The position numbers and the translations under genes were made by a program. Below the pieces are notes generated by a model. The model ran no database searches. It had not been told where the DNA came from and saw only the letters and a program-made list of their open reading frames with translations. A DNA stretch of 64,000 nucleotides, from contig DISZ01000001.1 of the NCBI GenBank assembly GCA_002422085.1, positions 62,001 to 126,000 on the forward strand. The letters run 5' to 3'. The stretch comes from Rhodobacteraceae bacterium UBA6197. GTDB taxonomy: Bacteria > Pseudomonadota > Alphaproteobacteria > Rhodobacterales > Rhodobacteraceae. Below, piece by piece: positions 19,137-28,135 of this stretch. Numbering within the stretch: the stretch's first letter is position 1; the number at the start of each line of letters is the position of its first letter.

Positions 19137-19829
19137 TCAGCGCTCTGCGGCCTGGCTGTCTTTGCGCACCGTCTTCCAGCCCGTCAGCATCGGGGTCAGC
19201 AGGTCTTCGTGCTTCCAGCGTTTGTAGTAGCCAATGACCGCGACATGCAGCCCGACCATCGCCAGCAAGACCCAAGCCAGAAGACCGTGCATCGCCAGCG
19301 CCCAGCGGGCCCAGTCGATGCCGACCGCCCCGGCCAATGGGCCGGTGTTCACATAGTCTTCGGGGTCGGCCATCAGCCCGGTCGCCACCTGAGCCGCCAG
19401 CACCGCCAGCAAGGCGATCACGAAGGCGCCGCCCATCGGGTTGTGACCGCGCCAGAAACTGGGCGCGCGGCGGCCGAAGTCGCGCAGATAGGACCAGAAC
19501 GCCCGTGGCCCGTAAACGAAGGTCGCAAAGCGTGCCGGGCGGGGGCCGATCAGCCCCCAGATCAGCCGAAAGGCCAAGAGCCCGGCCACCCCATAGCCCA
19601 CCCGGAAATGCAGCGTCATCTGGTCTGGGCCGAACTTGCCAAGGCCCCAGGCCAGGCTGACGGCCGCGGCAAGCGTCCAGTGAAACAGCCGCAGCGGCAG
19701 ATCCCAGAGTCGCAGGCGTTCGGTCGCTCGCGCGGCAGAGGCAGAGGCAGAGGCAGAGGCAGAGGTCGGCGCCGCGTCACGGGCCGGCGCGACGGCGGAG
19801 GCGGAAGTGAGGCTGGCCGGAGCATTCAT
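19137..19829 (-). CDS. cytochrome b561-type membrane protein
   Basis: A di-haem b-type cytochrome of the prokaryotic b561 / Ni-Fe-hydrogenase-b-like family (230 residues). After a low-complexity Ser-Ala N-terminus (to about residue 33) there are four transmembrane helices. Candidate haem ligands are His in RLFHWTLA, His in MTLHFRVGYG, and two in the last helix pair (ALAMHGLLAW and MVGLHVAVIGYYKRW). The neighbouring gene, 3 nt upstream, encodes cytochrome c', which makes electron exchange between this membrane cytochrome and the periplasmic one likely. Confidence 0.88.
   Translation of the reverse strand: MNAPASLTSASAVAPARDAAPTSASASASASAARATERLRLWDLPLRLFHWTLAAAVSLAWGLGKFGPDQMTLHFRVGYGVAGLLAFRLIWGLIGPRPARFATFVYGPRAFWSYLRDFGRRAPSFWRGHNPMGGAFVIALLAVLAAQVATGLMADPEDYVNTGPLAGAVGIDWARWALAMHGLLAWVLLAMVGLHVAVIGYYKRWKHEDLLTPMLTGWKTVRKDSQAAER
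19735..19764 (-). repeat. hexanucleotide repeat inside cytochrome b561 gene
   Basis: Five perfect copies of GCAGAG (CTCTGC on the coding strand) encode alternating Ser-Ala near the N-terminus. The unit is a multiple of three, so slippage would lengthen or shorten the protein without shifting the frame. Confidence 0.9.
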
Positions 19830-19832
19830 GGA

Positions 19833-20285
19833 TCAGAAATCCTTGGCGCGGTAGTCGTCATGGCAGGCCTTGCAGGTGCCACCCAGCTTGCCCACCGCCG
19901 GGGCCAGTGCCTCGGCCCCGGTGCCGGCAACCGTGTTCAGCGCGACCACGGCGTCGCGATAGGCCATGCCCTTTTCCTGAAACGCGGCCAGGTTTTCCCA
20001 GATCGCGGGCAAGGCGCGGGTCTTGCCGGGCAGATCGGCGTTCGAGGTGCCGGGGGCAAAGGTATCGTCATGCGAATAGCCGCTCAGCGCCAGAAGATCG
20101 GCAGCATGGGCCTGGGCTTTTTCGGCGTCGTAGGGTGCCTCGCCCTTGGCCATGGCCGAGAGGCCCGACATTTCCAGACCGACCAGTTTGTAATAGCCGA
20201 TCCGCGCAGCGGCGGCCTCTTCGGCGGGGGTAGCCAGGGCAAGGCCCGGCAGGGTGACGAGCAGGGCTGACAGCAAAAGACGCAT
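19833..20285 (-). CDS. cytochrome c'
   Basis: A periplasmic class II c-type cytochrome of 150 residues with a Sec signal peptide (cleavage after LALA, about residue 18). The four-helix-bundle layout is clear, and the haem motif CKACH is placed at 138-142, close to the C-terminus as in all cytochromes c' (GGTCKACHDDYR). These proteins bind NO and CO and are linked to nitrosative-stress defence or electron transfer. It probably forms an operon with the b561 protein that follows. Confidence 0.9.
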   Translation of the reverse strand: MRLLLSALLVTLPGLALATPAEEAAAARIGYYKLVGLEMSGLSAMAKGEAPYDAEKAQAHAADLLALSGYSHDDTFAPGTSNADLPGKTRALPAIWENLAAFQEKGMAYRDAVVALNTVAGTGAEALAPAVGKLGGTCKACHDDYRAKDF

Positions 20286-20432
20286 GGGGTAGCTCCGAAT
20301 GTGAAGGATTTCGCGACGTTTCAATGCCTGTAAAACGTCATGGAGGCGGAAATCCGTCGAAAAAAGTTGCGCGCGCGCCTGCGACAAACTGTCTTTCAGG
20401 GGGGGGCGGACCAAAGGCCGGTTCGGGCGCGA

Positions 20433-21035
20433 TCAGGGTTTGCGGGCGACCAGATCGACCAAGGCGGCGCGGCCCTGGTGGCCGGTGCCCTCGGCCAGAT
20501 CTGCGTCGTAGTCGGCCTGATGCAGCAGCTCCCAGCCCGGATAGGCCGCGCGCAGCCGGGCGAGCGTGTAAAGCTGATCGGGGTCGCCCGGCCCGCCCGA
20601 GCCATAGCCCGGCTGGCGCAGGGCGAACCCGTGCAGCATCACCAGCCCGCCCGGCACCAGAGCGCGCGCGATACCCGCATGGATCCGGGCCTGTAGCGGC
20701 GCGGGGGCGAATTGGATGAACACCCCCAGCACGGCGTCGAAACCCGCCTCGGGCCAGTCATAATGCGCCAGATCGTGTTGTTGCCAATCGACCTGCACCG
20801 CCTGCGACAGGCCCAGCGCCCGCGCCTTGGCCAGTGCCACCTCCGAGCGTTCAAGCGCCGTGACCCGCGCCCCCAGCCGCGCCAGATAGACGGCGTTGCG
20901 GCCCTCGCCCTCGGCCAGCGACAAGACCCGTGCGCCGGGGGCCAGACGCCAGGCCTGACGCGCCACGAAGTCGGCGGGTGCGGTGCCGTAGAAATAGCCC
21001 TCTGCCGCGAAACGCCGATCCCATTTCGTTGTCAT
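20433..21035 (-). CDS. SAM-dependent methyltransferase, class I
   Basis: A 200-residue class I methyltransferase. Motif I is VLSLAEGEGRNAVYLARLG (an E-x-G-x-G variant), the acidic end of strand 2 is TALERS, and the motif IV area is FDAVLGVFIQFAP. The N-terminus WDRRFAAEGYFYGTAPADF resembles the tellurite/thiopurine-resistance-like subgroup (TehB/UbiE-like). Substrate unknown. The ATG at 21035 has AGGAGA at good spacing. A longer open frame runs upstream through the minisatellite but lacks a ribosome site. Confidence 0.82.
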   Translation of the reverse strand: MTTKWDRRFAAEGYFYGTAPADFVARQAWRLAPGARVLSLAEGEGRNAVYLARLGARVTALERSEVALAKARALGLSQAVQVDWQQHDLAHYDWPEAGFDAVLGVFIQFAPAPLQARIHAGIARALVPGGLVMLHGFALRQPGYGSGGPGDPDQLYTLARLRAAYPGWELLHQADYDADLAEGTGHQGRAALVDLVARKP

Positions 21036-21109
21036 GCCTGTCTCCTGCCGATTGCGACTACGGGCCAGAGCATGGGCCCGACGCGGCTGCGGTTCAAGAC
21101 GAACAGTGC

Positions 21110-21246
21110 CCGCGCCGGGGCCGATGCGCGGCGCCGATGCGCCGGGCCGAGGTGCCGGGGCCGAGGTGCCGGGCTGATGCGCCGGGGCCGAGGTGCCGGG
21201 CTGATGCGCCGGGGCCGATGCGCGGCGCCGAGGTGCCAAGCCGAGG
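21110..21246 (-). repeat. GC-rich minisatellite with 27-nt unit
   Basis: Tandem, partly degenerate copies built from GCCGGGGCCGAGGTGCC and GGGCTGATGC segments. The clearest are two copies of a 27-nt unit at 21171-21197 and 21198-21222. The array ends 20 nt from the ppk2 stop and occupies most of the 230-nt gap between ppk2 and the methyltransferase. It is also read by the upstream extension of the methyltransferase frame (PGTSAPAHQ repeats), which I do not accept as coding. Confidence 0.75.
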
Positions 21247-21265
21247 AGCCGGGGCTGGGGTTTGC

Positions 21266-22357
21266 TCAGGCCCTGCTATCGGGCTTGGCAGAGGGCTTGG
21301 CAGAGGGCTTGGCCAAGGGCTTGGCCTTGGGCGCGGTCGAGGTCTTGCGCCGCTGCTCGGGGTGCAGCGAGGCGCCCAGAATATGGTCGGCCTGATGCAC
21401 CACGTGTCTCGCATGGCCCACAATCAGCGGATCGGGCGCGGTGGCGATCGACAGATCCTTGTCGGGATAGTCCAGCGTCGACAGGAAATGGCGCATGCAA
21501 TTCAGCCGGGCGCGTTTCTTGTCATTCGACTTGACGATCGTCCAGGGCGCATCGGCGGTGTCGGTGTAAAAGAACATCGCCTCTTTTGCCTCGGTGTAGT
21601 CGTCCCATTTGTCGAGGCTGGCAAGGTCGATCGGCGACAGTTTCCAACGCTTGAGCGGGTCGGTCTCGCGCGATGTGAAGCGGCGGTGCTGTTCTTCGCG
21701 GGTGACCGAGAACCAGTATTTGTAAAGCCGGATCCCCGAACGCACCAGCATCCGTTCCAATTCAGGCGTCTGGCGCATGAATTCAAGGTATTCGGTCGGG
21801 GTGCAGAACCCCATCACCCGTTCCACCCCTGCACGGTTATACCAACTGCGGTCGTAGAACACCATTTCACCGTTGGTCGGCATATGGTTGACGTAGCGCT
21901 GAAAATACCACTGGCCGCGCTCTTCGTCGGTGGGTTTGTTCAGCGCGACGACACGGGCGAAGCGCGGGTTGAGATGTTCGGTAAAGCGCTTGATCGTGCC
22001 GCCCTTGCCGGCGGCATCGCGGCCTTCGAACAGGATCACGAATTTCTGCCCGCTTTCCTGCGCCCAAAGCTGCACCTTGAGCAACTCGGCCTGAAGCATG
22101 GCCTTTTCGGCCTCGTAGGCCTTGGTGCCCATCTTGTGCGGATAGGGGAATTTGCCGGTCTCGAACGCCAAGCGGATCGCGTTCGGGTCGATCCGCGGGA
22201 ATTTCCGCGGACCGGCGGCAGCAGCATCGGCAGGCGCCAAAGGAAGGGGCGTCTTGGCCGCGGTGGCCGGGGCCGCGCCCGCCGCCGGTTTCGCAAGTGC
22301 CACCGGCTTTGAAACCGTCTTGTCGGGCAAAGTGGCCGGCGTGATCTGATCTTCCAT
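21266..22357 (-). CDS. ppk2: polyphosphate kinase 2
   Basis: PPK2 transfers phosphate between polyphosphate and nucleotides, chiefly making GTP/ATP from NDPs. The 363-residue protein has a Pro/Ala-rich leader (to about residue 50), then the PPK2 core with Walker A GRDAAGKGGTIKR, the Walker B / lid region YDRSWYNRAGVERVMGF, and SVTREEQHRRF. The tail consists of KPLAK/KPSAK repeats encoded by a short direct repeat. The GGGAGAGAA site upstream supports the ATG at 22357. Confidence 0.92.
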   Translation of the reverse strand: MEDQITPATLPDKTVSKPVALAKPAAGAAPATAAKTPLPLAPADAAAAGPRKFPRIDPNAIRLAFETGKFPYPHKMGTKAYEAEKAMLQAELLKVQLWAQESGQKFVILFEGRDAAGKGGTIKRFTEHLNPRFARVVALNKPTDEERGQWYFQRYVNHMPTNGEMVFYDRSWYNRAGVERVMGFCTPTEYLEFMRQTPELERMLVRSGIRLYKYWFSVTREEQHRRFTSRETDPLKRWKLSPIDLASLDKWDDYTEAKEAMFFYTDTADAPWTIVKSNDKKRARLNCMRHFLSTLDYPDKDLSIATAPDPLIVGHARHVVHQADHILGASLHPEQRRKTSTAPKAKPLAKPSAKPSAKPDSRA

Positions 22358-22466
22358 GCGCTGTTCTCTCCCCATGTCCTTGTCCCTTGTGAGTCTAGGG
22401 CAATCCGTCGCACTCTGCCATGATACGTGTCAAAAACCGTCGCTTCGGGCGCGGGGGAGGAAAACA

Positions 22467-23126
22467 ATGCTGACGCTTTACGGGGTTTACCGGTCGCGCG
22501 CGACGCGCAATTTCTGGCTGTTGAACGAGTTGGGGGTGGCGGCAGAGATCCGGCCGGTGATTCAGGCCTACCGCCTGAGCGATCCTTTGGCCAGGGACGC
22601 GCCGCTGAACACGCTGTCACCCGAGTTTCTGGCGATCTCGGCAGCGGGGGCGATTCCGGTGCTTCGCGATGGCGCGCTGGTCTTGACCGAGTCACTGGCG
22701 ATCAACCTCTATCTGGCGCGAAAGTTCGGCGGACCGCTGGCGCCCGCGGATGAGGCGGAAAACGCGCTGATGACGCAATGGGCGCTTTACGGCGCCACCG
22801 CGATCGAGACCGCCGCGCTCGAGATTTCCTATGCCTATGCGCGCGGCGAGGTCGGCACCCCGCAGGGCGATGCCACCCTTGCCGCCGCCGAGAGCAAGCT
22901 GGTCCGCCCGATGGCCGCGCTTGAGACGCATCTGGCGGCCGAGCCCCATATGGTCGGCGGTCGCTTTACCGTGGCGGACATCAACATGGCCGAGATCGTC
23001 CGCTATGCCCAGCCGCATGCGCCGCTGATGGCCCGCGCCCCGCATGTGGCGCGCTGGCTAAGCGCCTGTCAGGCGCGGCAATCCTTTCGGACGATGTGGG
23101 CCGCACGCGAGGCAGAGCCGATTTAG
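22467..23126 (+). CDS. glutathione S-transferase family protein
   Basis: A 219-residue GST with an N-terminal thioredoxin-like domain (LTLYGVYRSRATRNFWLLNELG; cis-Pro region AIPVLRDGALVLTESLAI, the SNAIL/TRAIL-type glutathione site) and an all-helical C-terminal domain containing FTVADINMAE, the N-capping box. The active residue is probably a Ser or Tyr in the first ten residues. Substrate unknown. GGGGGAGG precedes the ATG. Confidence 0.88.
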   Translation: MLTLYGVYRSRATRNFWLLNELGVAAEIRPVIQAYRLSDPLARDAPLNTLSPEFLAISAAGAIPVLRDGALVLTESLAINLYLARKFGGPLAPADEAENALMTQWALYGATAIETAALEISYAYARGEVGTPQGDATLAAAESKLVRPMAALETHLAAEPHMVGGRFTVADINMAEIVRYAQPHAPLMARAPHVARWLSACQARQSFRTMWAAREAEPI

Positions 23127-23250
23127 GCAAGCTTTCCATAGCTTACCCAAAAGGTAAGGAATAACGCACCTAGCCCCTTGGGGAATTGAACCGTCACCGG
23201 GCCGGGCGGTATTCTTGCGCGCATCCGATCTCATCAGAGGGAGACTGACG

Positions 23251-23586
23251 ATGACGGGCCTTTGGGGCTATGGATTGTGCTTTGGCGCCACGCTGGTCAT
23301 GATCCTTGGCGACTATGCGATCAAGCTGGCGGCGGACCGCGGCACCATGCTGCAATCGCCGCAGTTTCTGGTCGGTGGTGTGCTTTACGCGCTATCGGCG
23401 GTGGGCTGGTATCTGGCGATGCGGCAGATGACCCTGGCCCAGACCGGCGTTGCCTCGGCGATCTTTTCGCTGCTGGCGCTGTGCGCGATGGGGGTGCTGC
23501 TGTTTGAAGAAACGCTGGCGGCGCGCGAATATCTGGGCATTGCGATGGCGGTTGGCGCTTTGGTGCTGATGACCCGCAGCGTCTGA
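23251..23586 (+). CDS. small EmrE/DMT-like four-helix membrane protein
   Basis: A 111-residue inner-membrane protein with four hydrophobic helices (about residues 4-22, 36-55, 62-80 and 88-108), the size and layout of SMR-type drug/metabolite transporters. Key features are an acidic residue in helix 1 (GDYAIKLA, near residue 21) and the LLFEETLAAREYLGI loop, typical of the EamA half-domain. The substrate is unknown and it may work as a homodimer. AGAGGGAGA supports the ATG. Confidence 0.8.
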   Translation: MTGLWGYGLCFGATLVMILGDYAIKLAADRGTMLQSPQFLVGGVLYALSAVGWYLAMRQMTLAQTGVASAIFSLLALCAMGVLLFEETLAAREYLGIAMAVGALVLMTRSV

Positions 23587-23603
23587 GCCGGTCGGGATCG
23601 GGC

Positions 23604-23658
23604 TTTTTTGCAAGGCGCCCTGGACGGCGCGCGCACCCGGCGGGAGCCTTGCAAAAAC
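23604..23658. repeat. 16-bp inverted repeat with TTGCAAG core
   Basis: TTTTTGCAAGGCGCCC at 23605-23620 pairs with GGGAGCCTTGCAAAAA ending at 23656, with one mismatch and a loop of about 20 nt. It begins 18 nt after the stop of the EmrE-like gene. It could terminate that gene, but the core matches palindromes at 26756 and 32375, which suggests a mobile-like repeat. Confidence 0.65.
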
Positions 23659-23859
23659 GTGCCGTCGAGAGAAGAGGGGCAAGGTGGCACCCTGCCCGGT
23701 TGGCGGCACCCTGCGCGGTTGGCGGCATGTGCGGCGGTCGGGGCTATTGCGCGGCGGCGCGTCGCCACAAGAACCCCGCGCGCCCCTCTGTCGCTCGTTT
23801 CTTGATCGCCTGTTCCTTGGCACCCGCGCCCCTTGTCCCGCGCCCGTCAGCCGCCCGCC

Positions 23860-23976
23860 CCTTGGCCGCGTGCCCCTTTGGCACCGCGTCCCTTGGCACC
23901 ATACCTCTTGGCACCATGCCTCTTGGCCGCGCACCTCCTTGGCGCCGTGCCTCTTGGCACCGTGCGCTTGGCCCGC
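23860..23976. repeat. 15-nt minisatellite upstream of parE
   Basis: About seven imperfect copies of CCTCTTGGCACCATG. The surrounding gap 23587-24274 (688 nt) also holds the inverted repeat at 23604 and a tract of CGGCCCCGCACGCCC repeats at about 24070-24140. I find no gene with start-site support in it. Both strands are open in several frames only because of the extreme GC bias. Confidence 0.7.
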
Positions 23977-24274
23977 CCGACCGCATACACCCCGTTGCGC
24001 ATCCCGTGACCGCCCTTGACCACCCGGCCCCGCACAGGCTTGTTCCTTTGGCCGCCCGGCCCCGCACGCCCTGACCCCACCCGGCCCCGCCCCGGCCCCG
24101 GCCCCGCGCGCCCCGGCCCCGCACGCCCCGGCCCCGCGCCGATTTGGCGCGTGCGTTGCGGCGTGCCGGAGGCTCTGCCCCGCTTGCGCGCCAACCAGTG
24201 CCCCTCATGCCTTGCCCCCGGCCGCCTGCATGGGCTATCCCTGCGCTGACCCGTCAACAGGAATGAGCAGCGCA

Positions 24275-26230
24275 ATGGCCGACGACCTTCTGTCCTCCAA
24301 GCCCGAGACCTATGACGCCTCGTCGATCGAGGTGCTCGAGGGGCTGGAGCCGGTGCGCAAACGCCCCGGCATGTATATCGGCGGCACCGATGAACGCGCG
24401 CTGCATCATCTGGTGGCCGAAGTGCTGGACAACTCGATGGATGAGGCGGTGGCCGGTCATGCCAGCCGCATCGAGGTCGAACTGGCCGCCGACTACAGCG
24501 TCACCATTCGCGACAATGGCCGCGGCATTCCGATTGATCCGCACCCGAAATTCCCCGGCAAGTCGGCGCTGGAGGTGATCTTGTGCACGCTGCACGCGGG
24601 CGGCAAGTTTTCGGGCGACAGCTATCAGACCTCGGGCGGGCTGCATGGCGTCGGCGCCAGCGTGGTGAACGCGCTGTCCGACAGCATGGTGGTGCAGGTC
24701 GCGCGCAACAAGGAGCTTTACGAGCAGAGCTTTTCGCGCGGCATTCCGCTGGGCCCGATCGAAAAGATCGGCGCGGCGCCCAATCGGCGCGGCACGACAA
24801 CGACCTTTCATGCCGACGAACAGATCTTTGGCCATCACCGCTTCAAACCGGCGCGGATGATGAAGATGGTGCGCTCGAAAGCCTATCTGTTCTCGGGCGT
24901 CGAAATTCGCTGGAAATCGGCGATTGACGATGGCGAGACCCCGACCGAGGCGGTGTTCCACTTTCCCGGCGGGCTGGCCGATTATCTGACCGAAAGTCTG
25001 GGCAAGGCGGTGACCTATGCCGAGCGGCCCTTTGCCGGCAAGGTCGGGTTTCAGGAAAAATTCGGCGTGCCGGGTTTCGTGGAATGGGCGATCAACTGGA
25101 CGCCGGCGCGCGACGGGTTCATCCAAAGCTATTGCAACACCGTGCCGACGCCCGAAGGCGGCACCCATGAGGCCGGGTTCTGGGCGGCGATCCTGAAGGG
25201 CATCCGCGGCTATGGCGAATTGGTCAAGAACCGCAAGGCCGATCAGATCACCCGCGACGATCTGGTCGCCGGCGGCTCGGCGCTGGTGTCGTGTTTCATC
25301 CGCGAACCGGAATTCGTCGGCCAGACCAAGGACCGTCTGGCCTCGGTCGAGGCGGCGCGTCTGGTCGAGGGCGCGGTGCGCGACCATTTCGACAACTGGC
25401 TGGCCAGCGACAACAAATCCGCCGGGGCGATTCTGGACTTTCTGGTGCTGCGCGCCGAGGAACGGCTGAAACGGCGCGCCGAAAAGGAAACCCAGCGCAA
25501 GACCGCGACGAAAAAGCTGCGCCTGCCCGGCAAGCTGGTCGATTGCAGCGCCACCAACCGCGACGGCACCGAGCTGTTCATCGTCGAGGGCGACAGCGCC
25601 GGCGGCAGCGCCAAGATGGCGCGCGACCGGACCAATCAGGCGCTGTTGCCGCTGCGCGGCAAGATCCTCAACGTGCTGGGCGCGGCCAGCGCCAAGATGG
25701 GCACCAACGCCGAGATCAACGATCTGTGTCAGGCGCTTGGGGTCGGGCTGGGCACGCGTTTCAACGTCGAGGATCTGCGCTACGACAAGGTCATCATCAT
25801 GACCGATGCCGATGTTGACGGCGCCCATATCGCCAGCCTGCTGATGACCTTCTTCTTTACCCAGATGCGGCCGATGATCGACCGGGGCCATCTGTATCTG
25901 GCCTGCCCGCCACTATACCGGCTGACGCAGGGCGCGCGCCGGCTCTATGTGGCCGATGACGCCGAAAAGGCGCTGTGGCTGGAGAAGGGTCTGGGCGGCA
26001 AGGGCAAGATCGACGTGCAGCGTTTCAAGGGTCTGGGCGAAATGGACGCCAAGGATCTGAAGGACACGACGATGAACCCCGCCAGCCGCAAGCTGATCCG
26101 GGTCAGCATCGACGAGGACGCGCCCGGCGAAACCGGCGATCTGGTCGAGCGTCTGATGGGCAAGAAACCCGAGCTGCGGTTCCAGTATATTCAGGAAAAC
26201 GCGCAGTTCGTCGAAGAGCTGGATGTGTGA
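24275..26230 (+). CDS. parE: DNA topoisomerase IV subunit B
   Basis: ParE is the ATPase subunit of topoisomerase IV, which decatenates daughter chromosomes with ParC. The protein (651 residues) has the GHKL ATPase domain (LDNSMDEAVAG, DNGRGIP, and the ATP-lid GGLHGVGASVVNAL), the transducer domain, and the TOPRIM domain (VEGDSAGGSAKMARDR and MTDADVDGAHI). The QRFKGLGEMDAKDL end is typical of ParE rather than the longer GyrB of proteobacteria. The start chosen gives MADDLLSSKPETYD, the usual N-terminus; an ATG at 24263 is an alternative. It has no adjacent parC. Confidence 0.95.
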   Translation: MADDLLSSKPETYDASSIEVLEGLEPVRKRPGMYIGGTDERALHHLVAEVLDNSMDEAVAGHASRIEVELAADYSVTIRDNGRGIPIDPHPKFPGKSALEVILCTLHAGGKFSGDSYQTSGGLHGVGASVVNALSDSMVVQVARNKELYEQSFSRGIPLGPIEKIGAAPNRRGTTTTFHADEQIFGHHRFKPARMMKMVRSKAYLFSGVEIRWKSAIDDGETPTEAVFHFPGGLADYLTESLGKAVTYAERPFAGKVGFQEKFGVPGFVEWAINWTPARDGFIQSYCNTVPTPEGGTHEAGFWAAILKGIRGYGELVKNRKADQITRDDLVAGGSALVSCFIREPEFVGQTKDRLASVEAARLVEGAVRDHFDNWLASDNKSAGAILDFLVLRAEERLKRRAEKETQRKTATKKLRLPGKLVDCSATNRDGTELFIVEGDSAGGSAKMARDRTNQALLPLRGKILNVLGAASAKMGTNAEINDLCQALGVGLGTRFNVEDLRYDKVIIMTDADVDGAHIASLLMTFFFTQMRPMIDRGHLYLACPPLYRLTQGARRLYVADDAEKALWLEKGLGGKGKIDVQRFKGLGEMDAKDLKDTTMNPASRKLIRVSIDEDAPGETGDLVERLMGKKPELRFQYIQENAQFVEELDV

Positions 26231-26465
26231 CCACGGCGGCGCTGGCGGCGTGACGCGGGGGAGGTGCGGGCGGTGCCTCAAAGATAGCCGCATTGCGGGA
26301 AGGCGCGTTTGACCCATCCAGCACGGGGGGGGCCTTCGCGCACGATCGGCGCGCAGGCACGCGCAAGGTGCGACGGGCGTGGTCAAGGTGCCACAGTTGG
26401 TGACCAGAGGGGCTTTGCCGAACGGTTGCATTCAGGGCGACCTGATGGCCGCCCTGCCATCCAGT

Positions 26466-26660
26466 TTACGACCAGTCAATCCGTGTCGTGCCGTCGCCCC
26501 TGTCGCGCAATTCGAGGATCAGCACCCGCCCCAGTGGGGCGTGGCCGAAAATGCGCCGCAGTTCCGGGGTATCGCAGGCAAAGTCCTTGCCGACGGCAAG
26601 GGGGCCCCTGGACGCGATGATCGCCTTCAGATCTTCCAGTTTCACGAATGTGGTGTTCAT
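26466..26660 (-). CDS. small hypothetical protein
   Basis: A 64-residue open frame with AAGGTGA at good distance from its ATG at 26660. The start is MNTTFVKLEDLKAIIASRG, and the rest has a mixed alpha/beta character ending in LELRDRGDGTTRIDWS. I do not recognise it. The balance of hydrophobic residues and the ribosome site suggest it is real, but its isolation in gene-poor DNA leaves doubt. Confidence 0.45.
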   Translation of the reverse strand: MNTTFVKLEDLKAIIASRGPLAVGKDFACDTPELRRIFGHAPLGRVLILELRDRGDGTTRIDWS

Positions 26661-26985
26661 CTCATTCACCTTCTCGGGTTTCATCGATTCGAACATTGGC
26701 CTCTATCGACCGGCCGGCGCGGCGAGCGTTGTTCCGGCCGATCGTCCACCGGGCCTTCTTGCAAGAAACGACCAGAGCGGCCCGGTGGTCAGTTCCGGTC
26801 TTTGACGCGAGAGGACGGGGTCCGAATTTCCGGGTGAGGCGGGCGAGCGGTGCATATGGGCCGGAAAACAAGGGCGCCAAAAGCCACCAACAAGCCGCGA
26901 TGCGGGCAGGTCCATGTTTTGCAACCGCGAGGGTGGCGGCGGGATCATCGGCCAGACAAGGGGCACAGAAGGCCCGAAACAAGCG
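26661..26985. other. gap without gene; contains TTCTTGCAAGAA palindrome
   Basis: The 325-nt gap between the small hypothetical gene and the cytochrome holds no supported gene. At 26756-26767 there is a perfect palindrome, TTCTTGCAAGAA, inside GGGCCTTCTTGCAAGAAACG. It resembles the palindromes at 23605 and 32375. Confidence 0.55.
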
Positions 26986-27429
26986 CTATTTGCGCGCCTT
27001 GACCCCCAGCGCCTCGACATAGTCGCCCAGCTGCGCCAGGCGCAGCGGGGTCGGGGTGGCGATGCCGTCGCCGGTATCGACCAGAACCATATCGCCCTCG
27101 AGCAGCGCCGCGAAGGCGGGCATATTGGCCGACGGGGGGGTCTTGGTATAGCCCCAGATCTTGCTCATCACCCGCGCCTTGGGAAAGGTGCCGCCGTTTT
27201 GCGCCGCCAGCATGGTCAGATCGGTGGGCTTCAGGCCCATGTCGGCGGCCACCGCGCCATCGCCCTTGCCGCTGACACCGTGGCAGACGGCGCAGAAATC
27301 GGCGTAGTCATCGGCGCCACTGGGGGCCGAGACGGCATCCTTCAGCGGCAGGCAGGCCGCAAGCGCGACCATCAGGCCCGCGCAAAGCGGCAGGCCAAAG
27401 GCAAGAGGCAGGGCACGGGGCTGTCGCAT
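26986..27429 (-). CDS. c-type cytochrome lipoprotein
   Basis: A 147-residue class I cytochrome c tethered to a membrane. The signal peptide ends in the lipobox LAAC (about residue 26), the haem motif is CAVCH near residue 46, and the distal Met ligand is in ANMPAFAAL near 103. The C-terminal helix is QLGDYVEALG. It would face the periplasm as an electron carrier; the partner is not apparent from its neighbours. Confidence 0.88.
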   Translation of the reverse strand: MRQPRALPLAFGLPLCAGLMVALAACLPLKDAVSAPSGADDYADFCAVCHGVSGKGDGAVAADMGLKPTDLTMLAAQNGGTFPKARVMSKIWGYTKTPPSANMPAFAALLEGDMVLVDTGDGIATPTPLRLAQLGDYVEALGVKARK

Positions 27430-28135
27430 GGGCGCTCTCCAAATTCAGGGGCCACGCGCTCAGGCTACGCCGGGATGCGGCGGGGCGCAACGACCTGTCC
27501 GGGGCCGGTAGTGGGCTACCTCGACCGATTGTTTCAACAGGCCGGCAATTTGGCACCCCTCGGAATGGCCGCGCGTCGAGGGCCTCGCCTCATCGTCACG
27601 TTGAGCTTCGTCGTCCTGACAGGGAGCCACGGCTCCGGCTTGGGCAAGAGTGCCGGGTTCGACGAAGCGCCGGACGTTGTGGCGGACCGAGAAGCCGCGC
27701 GAAAGCAGGCCGAAGATCAGTTTGCCGCGCGCCAGACCAAGCGGACACCCAAGAACGATCTGCGCGTGTCCGTCATGAACGGACCGCGACCTCTCGGGCC
27801 ACCGAGTCCGATTCGCATAGCCTCCCCCCTGATCCGGGCGCAGCATAAGGGCCGTTCTTCGCATGATCGTTGCGGGCCGAGAGCGGTCAGGTTCTTCGCC
27901 ATTGCCTTGCGATGGTCCGGCCGCGCCTCTTGCATCAGGATTTCCAGTCACGGCGGCCTGCGCAGCCCGGCTCCGGCGCGCTTTACCCGGCACGCGCCCC
28001 GCAAGGCGCGTGCGGAACCGCCCGGCAAGCACAGCGTCCTGCATCACGCGCGTGCTTTTGCCCCCTCCCCCCGCGCCTTGCTCTGCACGGGCCTGCCCCA
28101 CGGGCGTCACAGGCGGCGGCCGCCCGGGCCCGGCG
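27430..28135. other. 706-nt gap without a supported gene
   Basis: Frames are open on both strands, but none has a ribosome site, a recognisable domain or codon bias like its neighbours. Around 27600-27800 the minus-strand translation (LGCPLGLARGKLIFGLLSRG) looks somewhat protein-like and could be a decayed gene. I cannot identify a parent family. Confidence 0.4.

Noticed and set aside
20433..21239. 268-residue version of the methyltransferase
   Set aside because: The extra N-terminal residues are translated minisatellite, and the Shine-Dalgarno sequence supports the start at 21035.
24254..25891. 545-residue open frame on the minus strand
   Set aside because: It is antisense to parE and has no domain or start signal.
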